Below are positions 36,049-43,341 of a stretch of DNA of 64,000 nt, piece by piece. The notes below the pieces were generated by a model that worked only from the letters and a program-made list of their open reading frames with translations, had not been told where the DNA came from and made no database searches. Location of the stretch: positions 31,001 through 95,000 of the forward strand of contig JAFXNC010000028.1 of assembly GCA_017529875.1 (NCBI GenBank), read 5' to 3'. This stretch comes from Ruminococcus sp. (GTDB taxonomy: Bacteria; Bacillota; Clostridia; Oscillospirales; Ruminococcaceae). The translations under genes and the position numbers were made by a program. Numbering within the stretch: position 1 is the first letter of the stretch; each line of letters starts with the position of its first letter.

Positions 36049-36398
36049 CAAGAGAACTCACCTGCATCGGCTGTCCCATGGGCTGCGCTCTGACAGTCGA
36101 GGTAGAAAACAACGAAGCCGTTTCGGTGACAGGCAACACCTGCAAGATCGGCGAGAACTACGCCAGGACCGAGATCAGCGCCCCGGTGAGAGCCGTCACC
36201 ACCACAGCCCTGACCGCCGAGGGCATCCCGGTCCCGGTGAAGACGGTGGGCAGCGTCCCCAAGGACAAGATCTTCGAGGTGGTAGCTCACATCAAGCGCA
36301 CGACAGTCACCCTGCCGGTGAAGGTCGGGGACATCATCCTCGACAATGCCGCAGATACGGGCGTTGCGGTGGCAGCGACTGCCTCAATGGATAACTGA
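36045..36398 (+). CDS. DUF1667 protein, cysteine-rich partner of the oxidoreductases
   Basis: 117 residues, overlapping the preceding gene by 4 bases. N-terminal CIGCPMGC (C-x2-C-x3-C) and a fourth cysteine in TGNTCKIG resemble a metal or iron-sulfur site, followed by a compact domain with ISAPVRAVTTT and KTVGSVPKDK, the DUF1667 pattern. Function unknown; constant neighbour of GlpA-like genes, so likely an electron-transfer or assembly subunit. Confidence 0.88.
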   Translation: MTRELTCIGCPMGCALTVEVENNEAVSVTGNTCKIGENYARTEISAPVRAVTTTALTAEGIPVPVKTVGSVPKDKIFEVVAHIKRTTVTLPVKVGDIILDNAADTGVAVAATASMDN

Positions 36399-36410
36399 CA
36401 GCTGATAATT

Positions 36411-36455
36411 ACGCACACATGAGACCTGCTCAGAGTTTCATGTGTGCGTTTTGCG
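36411..36455 (+). terminator. Terminator of the FAD oxidoreductase operon
   Basis: Stem ACGCACACATGA (36411-36422) with TCATGTGTGCGT (36438-36449), followed by TTTTGCG. Strong stem, short T run. Confidence 0.75.
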
Positions 36456-36498
36456 TATACTCATAGTATCTTTCTTATATTCTTTCTTATAAGATGTA

Positions 36499-36582
36499 GG
36501 GGTATTCTCTTTAGGAGAAGGGGGATTCTCTTTAAGAGAAGGGGGATTCTCTTTAGGAGAAGGGGGATTCTCTTTAAGAGAG
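36499..36582. repeat. Four tandem 21-bp units, each a near-palindrome
   Basis: Units at 36499, 36520, 36541 and 36562. Consensus GGGGGATTCTCTTTAAGAGAA; units 1 and 3 have TTTAGGAGAA, units 2 and 4 TTTAAGAGA(A/G). TTCTCTT-T-AAGAGAA is a 15-base palindrome, so dyad centres recur every 21 bases, two helical turns. The apparent ORF across it (RRGILF repeats) has no start context and is an artefact of the repeat. Confidence 0.9.
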
Positions 36583-36648
36583 TGCGCAGCGCTGTCAAGC
36601 GCACATACTCATATATTTTATCAATATTTTTATATAAGATGTAAGTAG

Positions 36649-36758
36649 GTTGGCATTTTGACAAGGTAAGGTTGGCATTTCAGCAAGGTAAGGTTGGCAT
36701 TTCAGCAAGGTAAGGTTGGCATTTTGACAAGGTAAGCTTGGCATTTTGACAAGGTGGA
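36649..36758. repeat. Five tandem 22-bp units
   Basis: Units at 36649, 36671, 36693, 36715 and 36737, consensus GTTGGCATT-TTGAC/TCAGC-AAGGTAAG. Units 1, 4 and 5 carry TTGAC and units 2 and 3 carry CAGC in the variable core. No spacers, so not CRISPR; 22 is not a multiple of three, so not a protein repeat. Confidence 0.9.
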
Positions 36759-37288
36759 CTTCCCTGCCTGCCGTGACCCCTCACTTATAGCCTGTTTGGG
36801 GCAAAAAGTTGCACGCGGATGTGCAACCCGCTCGGAGAACTTCGGTGAAAAGCCTGAAACGCGGGTAGATCTTTGGACTGTTGGCGCTGTATGGATAACC
36901 CGGCGGTTTTGTGTAAACCGGGGGCTTTTGCATAAACCGGGGGCTTTAGTGAATGGTGAAGGATCAAGGTGTCGCCTTCGGCGGGTTTTCCGCTGACGCG
37001 GGGGTCGTACTCCCGCCATGCGAAACGACAAAAACGCCCCGCTGATGCGAGCGGGGCATTTTTGTTTGTGGTTCACATATATGATCAGATGGAGAAAAAT
37101 AATATGTTGTCGGGAACTTGGGTGCTTACCTGTCTGATATGAGTTATATATAATAAACGTGTCGTTGTCTCTCAGAATACCCTTGCAGTGCTCGCACTGA
37201 TGCGCTGCGCTCCGCCCAGGCGTCCCTCTAACCTGTTGTTAATATAATAATCCCAAATTGTGACAGTTTTATGATAAGCAGGTAAGAA
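36759..37288. other. Gene-free stretch with hairpins and an orphan terminator
   Basis: No ORF here is credible. It holds a perfect hairpin GTTGCAC-GCGGAT-GTGCAAC (36807-36828 region), a direct repeat of AAACCGGGGGCTTT at about 36915-36950, a short GTCGCCTTCGGCGG segment resembling the dispersed repeat core, and the terminator at 37036-37066. From 37067 to 37288 I see nothing but AT-rich sequence without clear signals. Confidence 0.5.
37036..37066 (+). terminator. Strong terminator with no gene immediately upstream
   Basis: Stem GCCCCGCT (37036-37043) / AGCGGGGC (37050-37057) followed by ATTTTTGTTTG. On the minus strand it also ends in CGTTTTTGTCG, so it could act in both directions. It may end an unrecognised RNA from 36450-37036. 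Confidence 0.8.
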
Positions 37289-38146
37289 TCAAGGGAAAAC
37301 AGTTCTCCGCTCTGAGGTCGTTACCTCGGTGGCGAATACGTCCACTTCGGCGGGGTCTAAGATCAGCTCCCCGATGCTCCCGGCGCGTATCCTGCCCCGG
37401 GCGGGGTTCTTGATGCCGGGCACACGCCCGATAATATCGGCATCCACCGAGGAAAGCTCAAAGGCCAGCGTGGTCCCCGGCAGACGGCAGTTGCGCAGCA
37501 CCAGGTTTTTCACAAAGCACAGCCCCTGCAGGCTCTCTATGGTGCAGTCGGTGAAGGTAAGGTCCTCGGAGTTCCAGCCCAGGTACTCCCCGGAGATGAA
37601 GCTCCTGCTCACCTCCACGTTCTTGCAGTTCCAGAATGCGTCCTTGCAGATGAGCTTTGAGTCGGAGAGCTGCACGTTCTCGGCGCCGTCAAAGGCGTAA
37701 TTGCCGTCGATGGTCAGATCCTCCGCCTCCACATTGCGGCAGTTCATGCCGAAGTAGTCCCCCCGGACATGGACGCTTCTCAGCCGCACATCCGAGCAGT
37801 CCCAGAGGGTCTCCTTAGCGTCGGTGAAACGGCTGTCGGTGATGCTCACGCCGCTGCATCGGCGGAAGAGCTTGGGTGCGTCCAGCCTGGAGCCGGCTAC
37901 CCTGATATTGCCGGAGTACCAGATCCCGGCGCGGGCATTGGTGCTGAACTCGCAGTTTATCACCGTGATGTCCCGGCTGTACCATATGGGGTACTTCCAG
38001 TCGAAGACGGTGCTTTCGGCGGTGATGCCGCTGCTGTGTTTGAGGGGCGACTCGCCGTTTTGAAAGGTGCAGGAGCGCAGCGTCAGGCCTTCTGCCCGAT
38101 AGAGAGCGCGTTCGCCCTCGAATATCTCGCCGGAAACTGTTTTCAT
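37289..38146 (-). CDS. DUF3737 protein, right-handed beta-helix
   Basis: 285 residues, no signal peptide. Consists of about twelve short repeats of the type -DSKLICKDAFWNCKNVEVSR-, each ending in a polar/aromatic turn, as in parallel beta-helices. MKTVSGEIFEGERALYRAEG at the N-terminus and WKYPIWYSRDI match DUF3737 proteins. Function unknown. AAGGAGAAG before the ATG; begins 19 bases after the lipoprotein gene, so co-transcribed with it. Confidence 0.88.
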   Translation of the reverse strand: MKTVSGEIFEGERALYRAEGLTLRSCTFQNGESPLKHSSGITAESTVFDWKYPIWYSRDITVINCEFSTNARAGIWYSGNIRVAGSRLDAPKLFRRCSGVSITDSRFTDAKETLWDCSDVRLRSVHVRGDYFGMNCRNVEAEDLTIDGNYAFDGAENVQLSDSKLICKDAFWNCKNVEVSRSFISGEYLGWNSEDLTFTDCTIESLQGLCFVKNLVLRNCRLPGTTLAFELSSVDADIIGRVPGIKNPARGRIRAGSIGELILDPAEVDVFATEVTTSERRTVFP

Positions 38147-38165
38147 TTACTTCTCCTTATGCGCC

Positions 38166-39611
38166 TCAGGAGGGCAGGCTTTCCATGAGCAGGTTCTTGT
38201 ATCTGCCCTCGCCTACCTTTTCCAGCGCCTTCTTTGCCGCAGCAAGGGCGGTATCTGTCTTGGCCTCGGTGTAGGTGTCCACCGCGTCCTGGGCACGCAT
38301 ACGGTAGATCAGCATATTCTTTACGGTGCTGATGAGCTTGTTGGTCCATACCTCGTAAGCGTCGTTGTTGAGGTGTACATAGTAGTCGGAGGTGTACTTC
38401 TCGTCAAGGCCGCCGTTCTCGTTTTTGAGGGCGGTGCTGACGTCGATGTAGTACATATCCGGCTGAGTATCGCAGTACTCTTCAAGGGTCTTGTTTATGG
38501 CGTCAACGGTGTCGTTGTTGAGGTAGCCCGACTCGCTGCCCAGGTATACAGGGGTTATGGACTCGATGTATATGGTGCACTCGGGGTTCTCGGTGACTAT
38601 GCCCTCGATGTATTTGATGTATGCCTCGGAGACGTAATCAGCGTCGCCGTACATATCGTTGGTGCCCACGTTGATGAAGACGTTATAGGCTCCCGTCTGC
38701 CCGATAAGCTCCCTGACAGGCGCAGCTACGCCGTTGTAGGAGAGCTGGTACTCGGGACCGTTGATGCCCTCGTCGTTGAAGATGCCGTAGCTGTCCAGCA
38801 CAAGGAAGGTCGGATCACCCAGGAAGCCTTCCTCCTGAGCGTTGAAGTAGTAGAGCTGTCCGGAGCCCAGAGAGCTGCCCACGAATACCGACGCGCCGAA
38901 CAGGGTGTCGATCTCGCTCTGGTCGAGCTTGGTGGAGGGTTTCTTCTTGTATACCTCAACTGCGGTAACAAAGCTGGTGGTCTTGCCGCCGGAGGTCACG
39001 TCCGCCCTGATGACTGCCGAGCCCTCGCCGGTGGCGGTGATAAGGCCGGTATCGGAGACTGAGGCGATCTTATCGTCGGAGGATGAATACTTCACCTCGT
39101 CGCCGCCCTCGGTCTTTATCTGATAGTTTTCCCCTTCCTTGAGCTGCCTGTGTACGACTACTCCGGGGACTTCTGTTTCGGCGGTGATGCTGCCTGCGGT
39201 GTACTCGATGCTGGTGTCGAAGCGGGATATGGCCACGCTCACGTCAAGGACGGTCTTGAAGGACACATCCCCGTCGGTGAAGGTCACAGTCACCTGAGCG
39301 TCGCCGCACTTCTCGGCCTTGATATCCTTGCCGTTTACCGATACTACGGAGGGGTCGGAGCTGACTATCTCCGGCTCAATGGCAGAGGCGGTCTTGGTGA
39401 TATCGAGGGTACGGGTCTCGCCCTTGAACAGCGAAACGGTCTGAGTGCAGGCGGCGGCGTTTGAAGCCGCGGGAGCAGCCTCGCTGTCGGCAGCGGAGCT
39501 GGCAGTATCGGCGCCGGAATTGATGTGTACGAGAGACGTCCCTTCCGAGCCGCAGCCGCAGAGCACAGCGGCACCCAGCAGCACTGCAAGGGACTTGGTC
39601 TTTATTGACAT
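38166..39611 (-). CDS. Lipoprotein with Ig-like (Big2) domains and SGNH/GDSL hydrolase domain
   Basis: 481 residues. Signal peptide ending in lipobox LCGC (cysteine about residue 20), Ala/Ser-rich linker, two bacterial Ig-like modules at about residues 55-135 and 140-225, then an SGNH hydrolase domain from about residue 235. Hydrolase blocks: VFVGSSLGSG (the usual GDS is GSS), INVGTNDM (block III) and SDYYVHLNND (Asp-x2-His region). Predicted surface esterase acting on acetylated polysaccharide or peptidoglycan; substrate unknown. Confidence 0.85.
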   Translation of the reverse strand: MSIKTKSLAVLLGAAVLCGCGSEGTSLVHINSGADTASSAADSEAAPAASNAAACTQTVSLFKGETRTLDITKTASAIEPEIVSSDPSVVSVNGKDIKAEKCGDAQVTVTFTDGDVSFKTVLDVSVAISRFDTSIEYTAGSITAETEVPGVVVHRQLKEGENYQIKTEGGDEVKYSSSDDKIASVSDTGLITATGEGSAVIRADVTSGGKTTSFVTAVEVYKKKPSTKLDQSEIDTLFGASVFVGSSLGSGQLYYFNAQEEGFLGDPTFLVLDSYGIFNDEGINGPEYQLSYNGVAAPVRELIGQTGAYNVFINVGTNDMYGDADYVSEAYIKYIEGIVTENPECTIYIESITPVYLGSESGYLNNDTVDAINKTLEEYCDTQPDMYYIDVSTALKNENGGLDEKYTSDYYVHLNNDAYEVWTNKLISTVKNMLIYRMRAQDAVDTYTEAKTDTALAAAKKALEKVGEGRYKNLLMESLPS

Positions 39612-39646
39612 TGTGCTTACATCTCCTTGATGAAAATATCCTTTAT

Positions 39647-39675
39647 ATTATACCACAGAAAAGAGAGTTTGTAAA
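39647..39675 (-). promoter_or_regulatory. Promoter of the lipoprotein-DUF3737 operon
   Basis: Minus strand TTTACA (39675-39670), 17-base spacer, TATAAT (39652-39647). Confidence 0.82.
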
Positions 39676-39704
39676 GTGTTTTATCAAAATTGCCGCAAAA
39701 GACG

Positions 39705-39735
39705 CAGAAAAGCCGCAAAGCGGGTGCTCTGCGGC
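39705..39735 (-). terminator. Terminator after the PIN/NYN gene
   Basis: Minus strand GCCGCA (39735-39730) / TGCGGC (39717-39712) followed by TTTTCTG. Confidence 0.55.
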
Positions 39736-39742
39736 CTTTACG

Positions 39743-41059
39743 TTATTTGAGTTTCGTCAGGTTGGTGTACTCGGACTTTATGAGCTTGTAGATCTCGCAG
39801 CCGCGGTCTTTCTTGTACTCCTTGACTATGGAGAGGTACAGCTTCTGCTTGGTGTCGGTCTCCTCAAAGAGCTTGCCCACGGTCTTGATCTCCTCCTCGG
39901 AGCACTCCTGCTCTAAGAGCTTGCCCAGCTCCGCGATGAGGGCAGAGCGCTTTGCCTTTGCGGACTGTTTCTTGCGGGTGCGGGGCTTGCGGGTCTTCTT
40001 GGCGGGCTCCTCTGCTGCTTCGGCAGCAGGCTCCTCTGCGGACGCCGGTTCCTCGGTGACTTCGGGAGCAGGCTCGTCGGCGGGCACAGGCTCCTCGATC
40101 ACTTCGGGGGCGGGTTCGGGCTCGGCGGGTGTTTCGGGAGCAGGCTCGTCGGCGGGTGCAGGTTCCTCAACAGGCTCAGCAGCGGCGGCCTTGGGCTTTC
40201 CGGAGATCTCAATAACGTCCGCCCCGAACTCGAATATCTCATTCTGAGGCTGAACATCCTCGGCGGCCTCTGCCAGCGCCTCCCGGATCCGCAGATACCG
40301 GGGTCTGAGCACCTTGTAGAGCTCGGTGGCCTGTCCCTTAAAGATCTTGGCAAGGGCGTTGTGGAAATCTTCTTTATCCTCGGCCTCCTGAGCACAGGCG
40401 ACTACCCGTGCGATCTCGGCGTCGGACAGGTCGTAGAGACCCAGCAGGGCTGTCTTGATCATGTCCTCGGCGGACTGGGGCTTGCGGCCCCTCCTGCGGG
40501 CGGAGGCCTTTGTGACCTTCACCTCCACCACCGGCTTGGGTTCCTCGATGACAGGCTCCGGCTCAGGCTGTACAGGCTCCGGCTCAGGCTCTGCGATCTC
40601 GGGCTCGGCGGTTTCCTCAGGTTCCTCGGGCTCAGGCTCGGTGGGGATCACCGGCAGCTTGCCCTTGTAGGTGTTGGCGAAGTTCACCGCCGCCCCAAGG
40701 GTCTGCGTCCTGAACACGATGATCGAGTTCTTGTCCGCAAAGCTGACGTTCCAGAAGTCGTGGAGCTTGTCAAAGCCCTTGTCGCCGCTGATGATGAAGA
40801 TGTGTGTGTAGAGCTCCTTTGCAAGCAGATACCCCAGCAGCGTGGAGAGCTGGAAATCCAGGGCGTTCTTGCCGCCCACCCGGACTTTCAGATACTCGAT
40901 GTCGGCGCTGGAGTTCATGACCTTGCGGTGCATCTCGAAGCTTATGGTGTCGGAGTTCTCGCTGTAAAAGATTATCACTTTGTCGTCCGGCGAGAGCTGC
41001 TCGATACCTGTCAGCCCCTTTGATTTCACGTTTTCAAAGTCGATCAGGTATGCTTTCAT
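39743..41059 (-). CDS. PIN/NYN-like nuclease domain protein with two repeated helical modules
   Basis: 438 residues from the ATG at 41059 (AAAGGAAG upstream). Residues 1-135 form a PIN-like fold: YLIDFENV (first Asp), the DFQLST region and FIISGDKGFD (last acidic residues) are the metal-binding positions of an RNase. Then come Pro/Glu/Ala-rich linkers and two related helical modules of about 65 residues, at about 195-260 and 370-435; both contain an E-I-x3-V segment and end in YK-x-[IL]-x4-Y. Follows the SGNH hydrolase gene by 35 bases. RNA degradation is inferred from the fold. Confidence 0.8.
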   Translation of the reverse strand: MKAYLIDFENVKSKGLTGIEQLSPDDKVIIFYSENSDTISFEMHRKVMNSSADIEYLKVRVGGKNALDFQLSTLLGYLLAKELYTHIFIISGDKGFDKLHDFWNVSFADKNSIIVFRTQTLGAAVNFANTYKGKLPVIPTEPEPEEPEETAEPEIAEPEPEPVQPEPEPVIEEPKPVVEVKVTKASARRRGRKPQSAEDMIKTALLGLYDLSDAEIARVVACAQEAEDKEDFHNALAKIFKGQATELYKVLRPRYLRIREALAEAAEDVQPQNEIFEFGADVIEISGKPKAAAAEPVEEPAPADEPAPETPAEPEPAPEVIEEPVPADEPAPEVTEEPASAEEPAAEAAEEPAKKTRKPRTRKKQSAKAKRSALIAELGKLLEQECSEEEIKTVGKLFEETDTKQKLYLSIVKEYKKDRGCEIYKLIKSEYTNLTKLK

Positions 41060-41094
41060 GTTTGTTCTTCCTTTCGGTTTGGGAGAAGATCGGT

Positions 41095-42114
41095 TCAGAT
41101 CTTCCGTTTCTTGATGATGATGAACGCCGCCGCACCTGCACAAAGTGCGCACACGGCGCATACTACGGCTATCACCGAGCCGGAGCCGCCCTGTAATCTG
41201 GTAACGCTTTCATCGGCAGCTCCCGCATCGGCGGCCTCTGCGGATACTGCCTCGTAAGGCTGCATATAGCTGTATTTGTTTGCCGTGATAGCTTTCCCCA
41301 CCACGTCCGCGATCACCTTGTGACCCTCGGAGTTGGGGTGGATATCCACCTTGCCGATGTTGGTAAGGGTGTCGGCCTTGCCCTTGAACTCCGGCGCCAC
41401 CTCGCATACCGTGTACTCCGTACCGCTGTCAGAGGCATGGCTGCGGATGAGCTCGTTGAGCCTGCCGATCTTTTCCTCGGCGACGGTACTCAGCCCCGGC
41501 ACCAGCGTAAAGCTCTCCAGCGGGTCATAGAGGGTCTGCACGAAGCAGGGACAGTCGCTCTTGCCGCTGATGTACTCGGTCATGCCGGTGAGGTTCTTTT
41601 CAAAGGCGGTGAGGTTCTCGTCGAGCTTGTCTTTCAGATCGTTGATCGAAGTCAGCATTTTGAGAACGGCAGTGCCCTTGATCTCCGAGGCGGAGGTTAT
41701 GCCGGCCTTATCCAGCATCTCCCAGAGGGCGTGGAGCATATCGTTGCCGCCTATGGAGATGACGATGCAGGAGGTCTCGGAGAGCTTGTCGTCCAGCTGA
41801 CCGCTTTTGAGCAGCGCCAGCAGGTCGCCGGAGGTATAGCCGTCCACGGCGGCGTTGGTGAGCTCGAAGGTACATACAGCGGACAGCTCCGAGGTATACT
41901 TATCCTTGAGGATATTGGCATAGGAGCGGCATCTGTCCCTGCCGTTCTCATAGCCTGTCAGGCCGTAGCCGGTGGCGATAGAGTCGCCCAGGACCAGCAT
42001 TTTGGGCGGAGCGCTGACCTCCACCTCCCGGTAAGCGGTCTCGGCATGAGCGCAGAAGCACCCTGCCGCAGCGAACACGGCAGCCGCCGCAAGAGCCAAA
42101 AGTTTACGGATCAT
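41095..42114 (-). CDS. Membrane-anchored SGNH/GDSL hydrolase
   Basis: 339 residues from the ATG at 42114 (GGGGGGCG upstream). Signal peptide (LLALAAAAVFAAAGCFCAHA), SGNH domain with MLVLGDSIATGYGL (nucleophile Ser), SIGGNDML (block III) and KVDIHPNSEGH (Asp-x2-His), then a C-terminal membrane helix (VIAVVCAVCALCAGAAAFII) ending in KKRKI. So the enzyme is displayed outside, tethered to the membrane. Probable esterase/lipase on cell-surface or plant acyl esters. Confidence 0.9.
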   Translation of the reverse strand: MIRKLLALAAAAVFAAAGCFCAHAETAYREVEVSAPPKMLVLGDSIATGYGLTGYENGRDRCRSYANILKDKYTSELSAVCTFELTNAAVDGYTSGDLLALLKSGQLDDKLSETSCIVISIGGNDMLHALWEMLDKAGITSASEIKGTAVLKMLTSINDLKDKLDENLTAFEKNLTGMTEYISGKSDCPCFVQTLYDPLESFTLVPGLSTVAEEKIGRLNELIRSHASDSGTEYTVCEVAPEFKGKADTLTNIGKVDIHPNSEGHKVIADVVGKAITANKYSYMQPYEAVSAEAADAGAADESVTRLQGGSGSVIAVVCAVCALCAGAAAFIIIKKRKI

Positions 42115-42147
42115 ATCATCGCCCCCCGTTTCAGCATATGCATAGTT

Positions 42148-42176
42148 ATTATAACACAGAACCGACAGTTTTGCAA
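42148..42176 (-). promoter_or_regulatory. Promoter of the SGNH-PIN operon
   Basis: Minus strand TTGCAA (42176-42171), 17-base spacer starting AACTG, TATAAT (42153-42148). The TTGCAAAACTG start is shared with the GH9 promoter. Confidence 0.82.
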
Positions 42177-42267
42177 TACCTGATCCAAAGAATAGTTGAA
42201 TAAGCAAAAGCGACTGGTTCGGAGGGGTATGGGGACCCCCATTCAGATAACAGTGAATAGTAATTCA

Positions 42268-42400
42268 GGCGAGGAGGGGCTTTTGGGGCAGAGTGAACGC
42301 AGCGACGAAGGAGCGGAGAGAACGCCGCCCCAAAGGTCGAGCCCCGACGAAGCCGGGGGTATGGGGGCGGCAGCCCCCATTAGGAATAAAAAAGCTAAGC
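42268..42400 (-). repeat. GC-rich dispersed repeat, inverted copy
   Basis: Read on the minus strand it matches the tandem units at 63731-64000 over about 120 bases, including GGGGGCTGCCGCCCCC, TTTGGGGCGGCGTTCTC and CACTCTGCCCCAAA. Placed just upstream of the glycopolymer cluster promoter. Confidence 0.85.
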
Positions 42401-42446
42401 CTACGCAGAAGTGATAAGCGAACGCTGCCCCCCCCGCAAAAAACAT

Positions 42447-42475
42447 TTGACTTTTAGACCGCTTTATGCTATACT
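42447..42475 (+). promoter_or_regulatory. Promoter of the glycopolymer cluster
   Basis: TTGACT (42447-42452), 17 bases, TATACT (42470-42475), 36 bases before the first start codon. Confidence 0.82.
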
Positions 42476-42511
42476 TAATTATGTATGTATCTTGTTCCGG
42501 GAGGCGGGTCT

Positions 42512-43336
42512 ATGCAGTTTGATGAATATTGTGTGCTCATGTCCGTTTACCGGAGGGAAAAGGCGGAGTTTTTCAGGGCTGCGGCTGACAGTATGCTGGG
42601 GCAGACCGTGAAGCCCGCTCAGTTCGTCATAGTCTGTGACGGTCCCCTTACCGATGAGCTGGAGCGGGAGCTCTACCGCCTTGAAGCAGCCAGCTCCGGG
42701 CTGGTGGAGACAGTCCGTCTCAAAGAGAACCGCGGCCTTGCGGAGGCCCTTAACGCCGGGCTCTCAGAGTGCCGGTATGAGCTGGTGGCTCGCATGGACA
42801 GCGACGATATCTCCCTGCCCGATAGGTGCGAAAGACAGCTCCGGGCTATGGAAAAGCACTCCGCGGATATCTGCTCCGGCACCGTGGCGGAGTTCGTCAC
42901 CGACCCCGCCGTCACCGAGACCTACAAGACCCTCCCCCGGGAGCATGAGCAGATACTGGCCTACGCCCGCACCCGCAACCCCTTCAACCACCCCTGCGTG
43001 ATGTTCAAGCGCTCGGCGGTGATGCAGGTGGGGATGTATGAGGATTACCGGTTCTTCGAGGACTATCACCTGTGGGTAAAGCTCCTTGCGGCGGGGTACA
43101 GAGGGTACAACATCCAGAAACCCCTGCTCAATATGCGCACCGGCAGCGGTATGTACTCGCGCCGGGGCGGCAAAGAATATCTCGCCTGCGCAAAGAAAAT
43201 GGAACAGTACAAGCTTAAGACCGGCTTCTGCTCGCGGGGGGAATACCTCAAGCGCATGAGCGCCTTTGAAGTGTTCTGCTCGGTGCCCGTGGGGGTAAGA
43301 GAGAAGCTGTACAAAAGATTTTTGAGGAAGAAATAA
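42512..43336 (+). CDS. Family 2 glycosyltransferase
   Basis: 274 residues from the ATG at 42512 (GGGAGGCGGG upstream). GT-A fold: CVLMSVYRREK at the start, FVIVCDGP, and the metal-binding DxD in ARMDSDDISLP at about residue 93. A second acidic block FFEDYHLWVKL follows. Resembles capsule/teichoic amylovoran-type GT2 enzymes that add a sugar to a lipid-linked intermediate. Donor and acceptor unknown. First gene of the cluster. Confidence 0.9.
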   Translation: MQFDEYCVLMSVYRREKAEFFRAAADSMLGQTVKPAQFVIVCDGPLTDELERELYRLEAASSGLVETVRLKENRGLAEALNAGLSECRYELVARMDSDDISLPDRCERQLRAMEKHSADICSGTVAEFVTDPAVTETYKTLPREHEQILAYARTRNPFNHPCVMFKRSAVMQVGMYEDYRFFEDYHLWVKLLAAGYRGYNIQKPLLNMRTGSGMYSRRGGKEYLACAKKMEQYKLKTGFCSRGEYLKRMSAFEVFCSVPVGVREKLYKRFLRKK

Positions 43337-43341
43337 CGTCT

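Noticed and set aside
36444..36644. Plus-strand ORF encoding repeated RRGILF
   Set aside because: It exists only because the 21-bp repeat is a multiple of three; no ribosome binding site and it runs past the operon terminator.
36499..36758. Tandem arrays considered as a CRISPR array
   Set aside because: Units are contiguous with no unique spacers, periods are 21 and 22 bp, and no cas gene is present.
36702..37076. Minus-strand 124-residue ORF
   Set aside because: Arg/Pro-rich, begins in a terminator stem and ends in the 22-bp array; no coding character.
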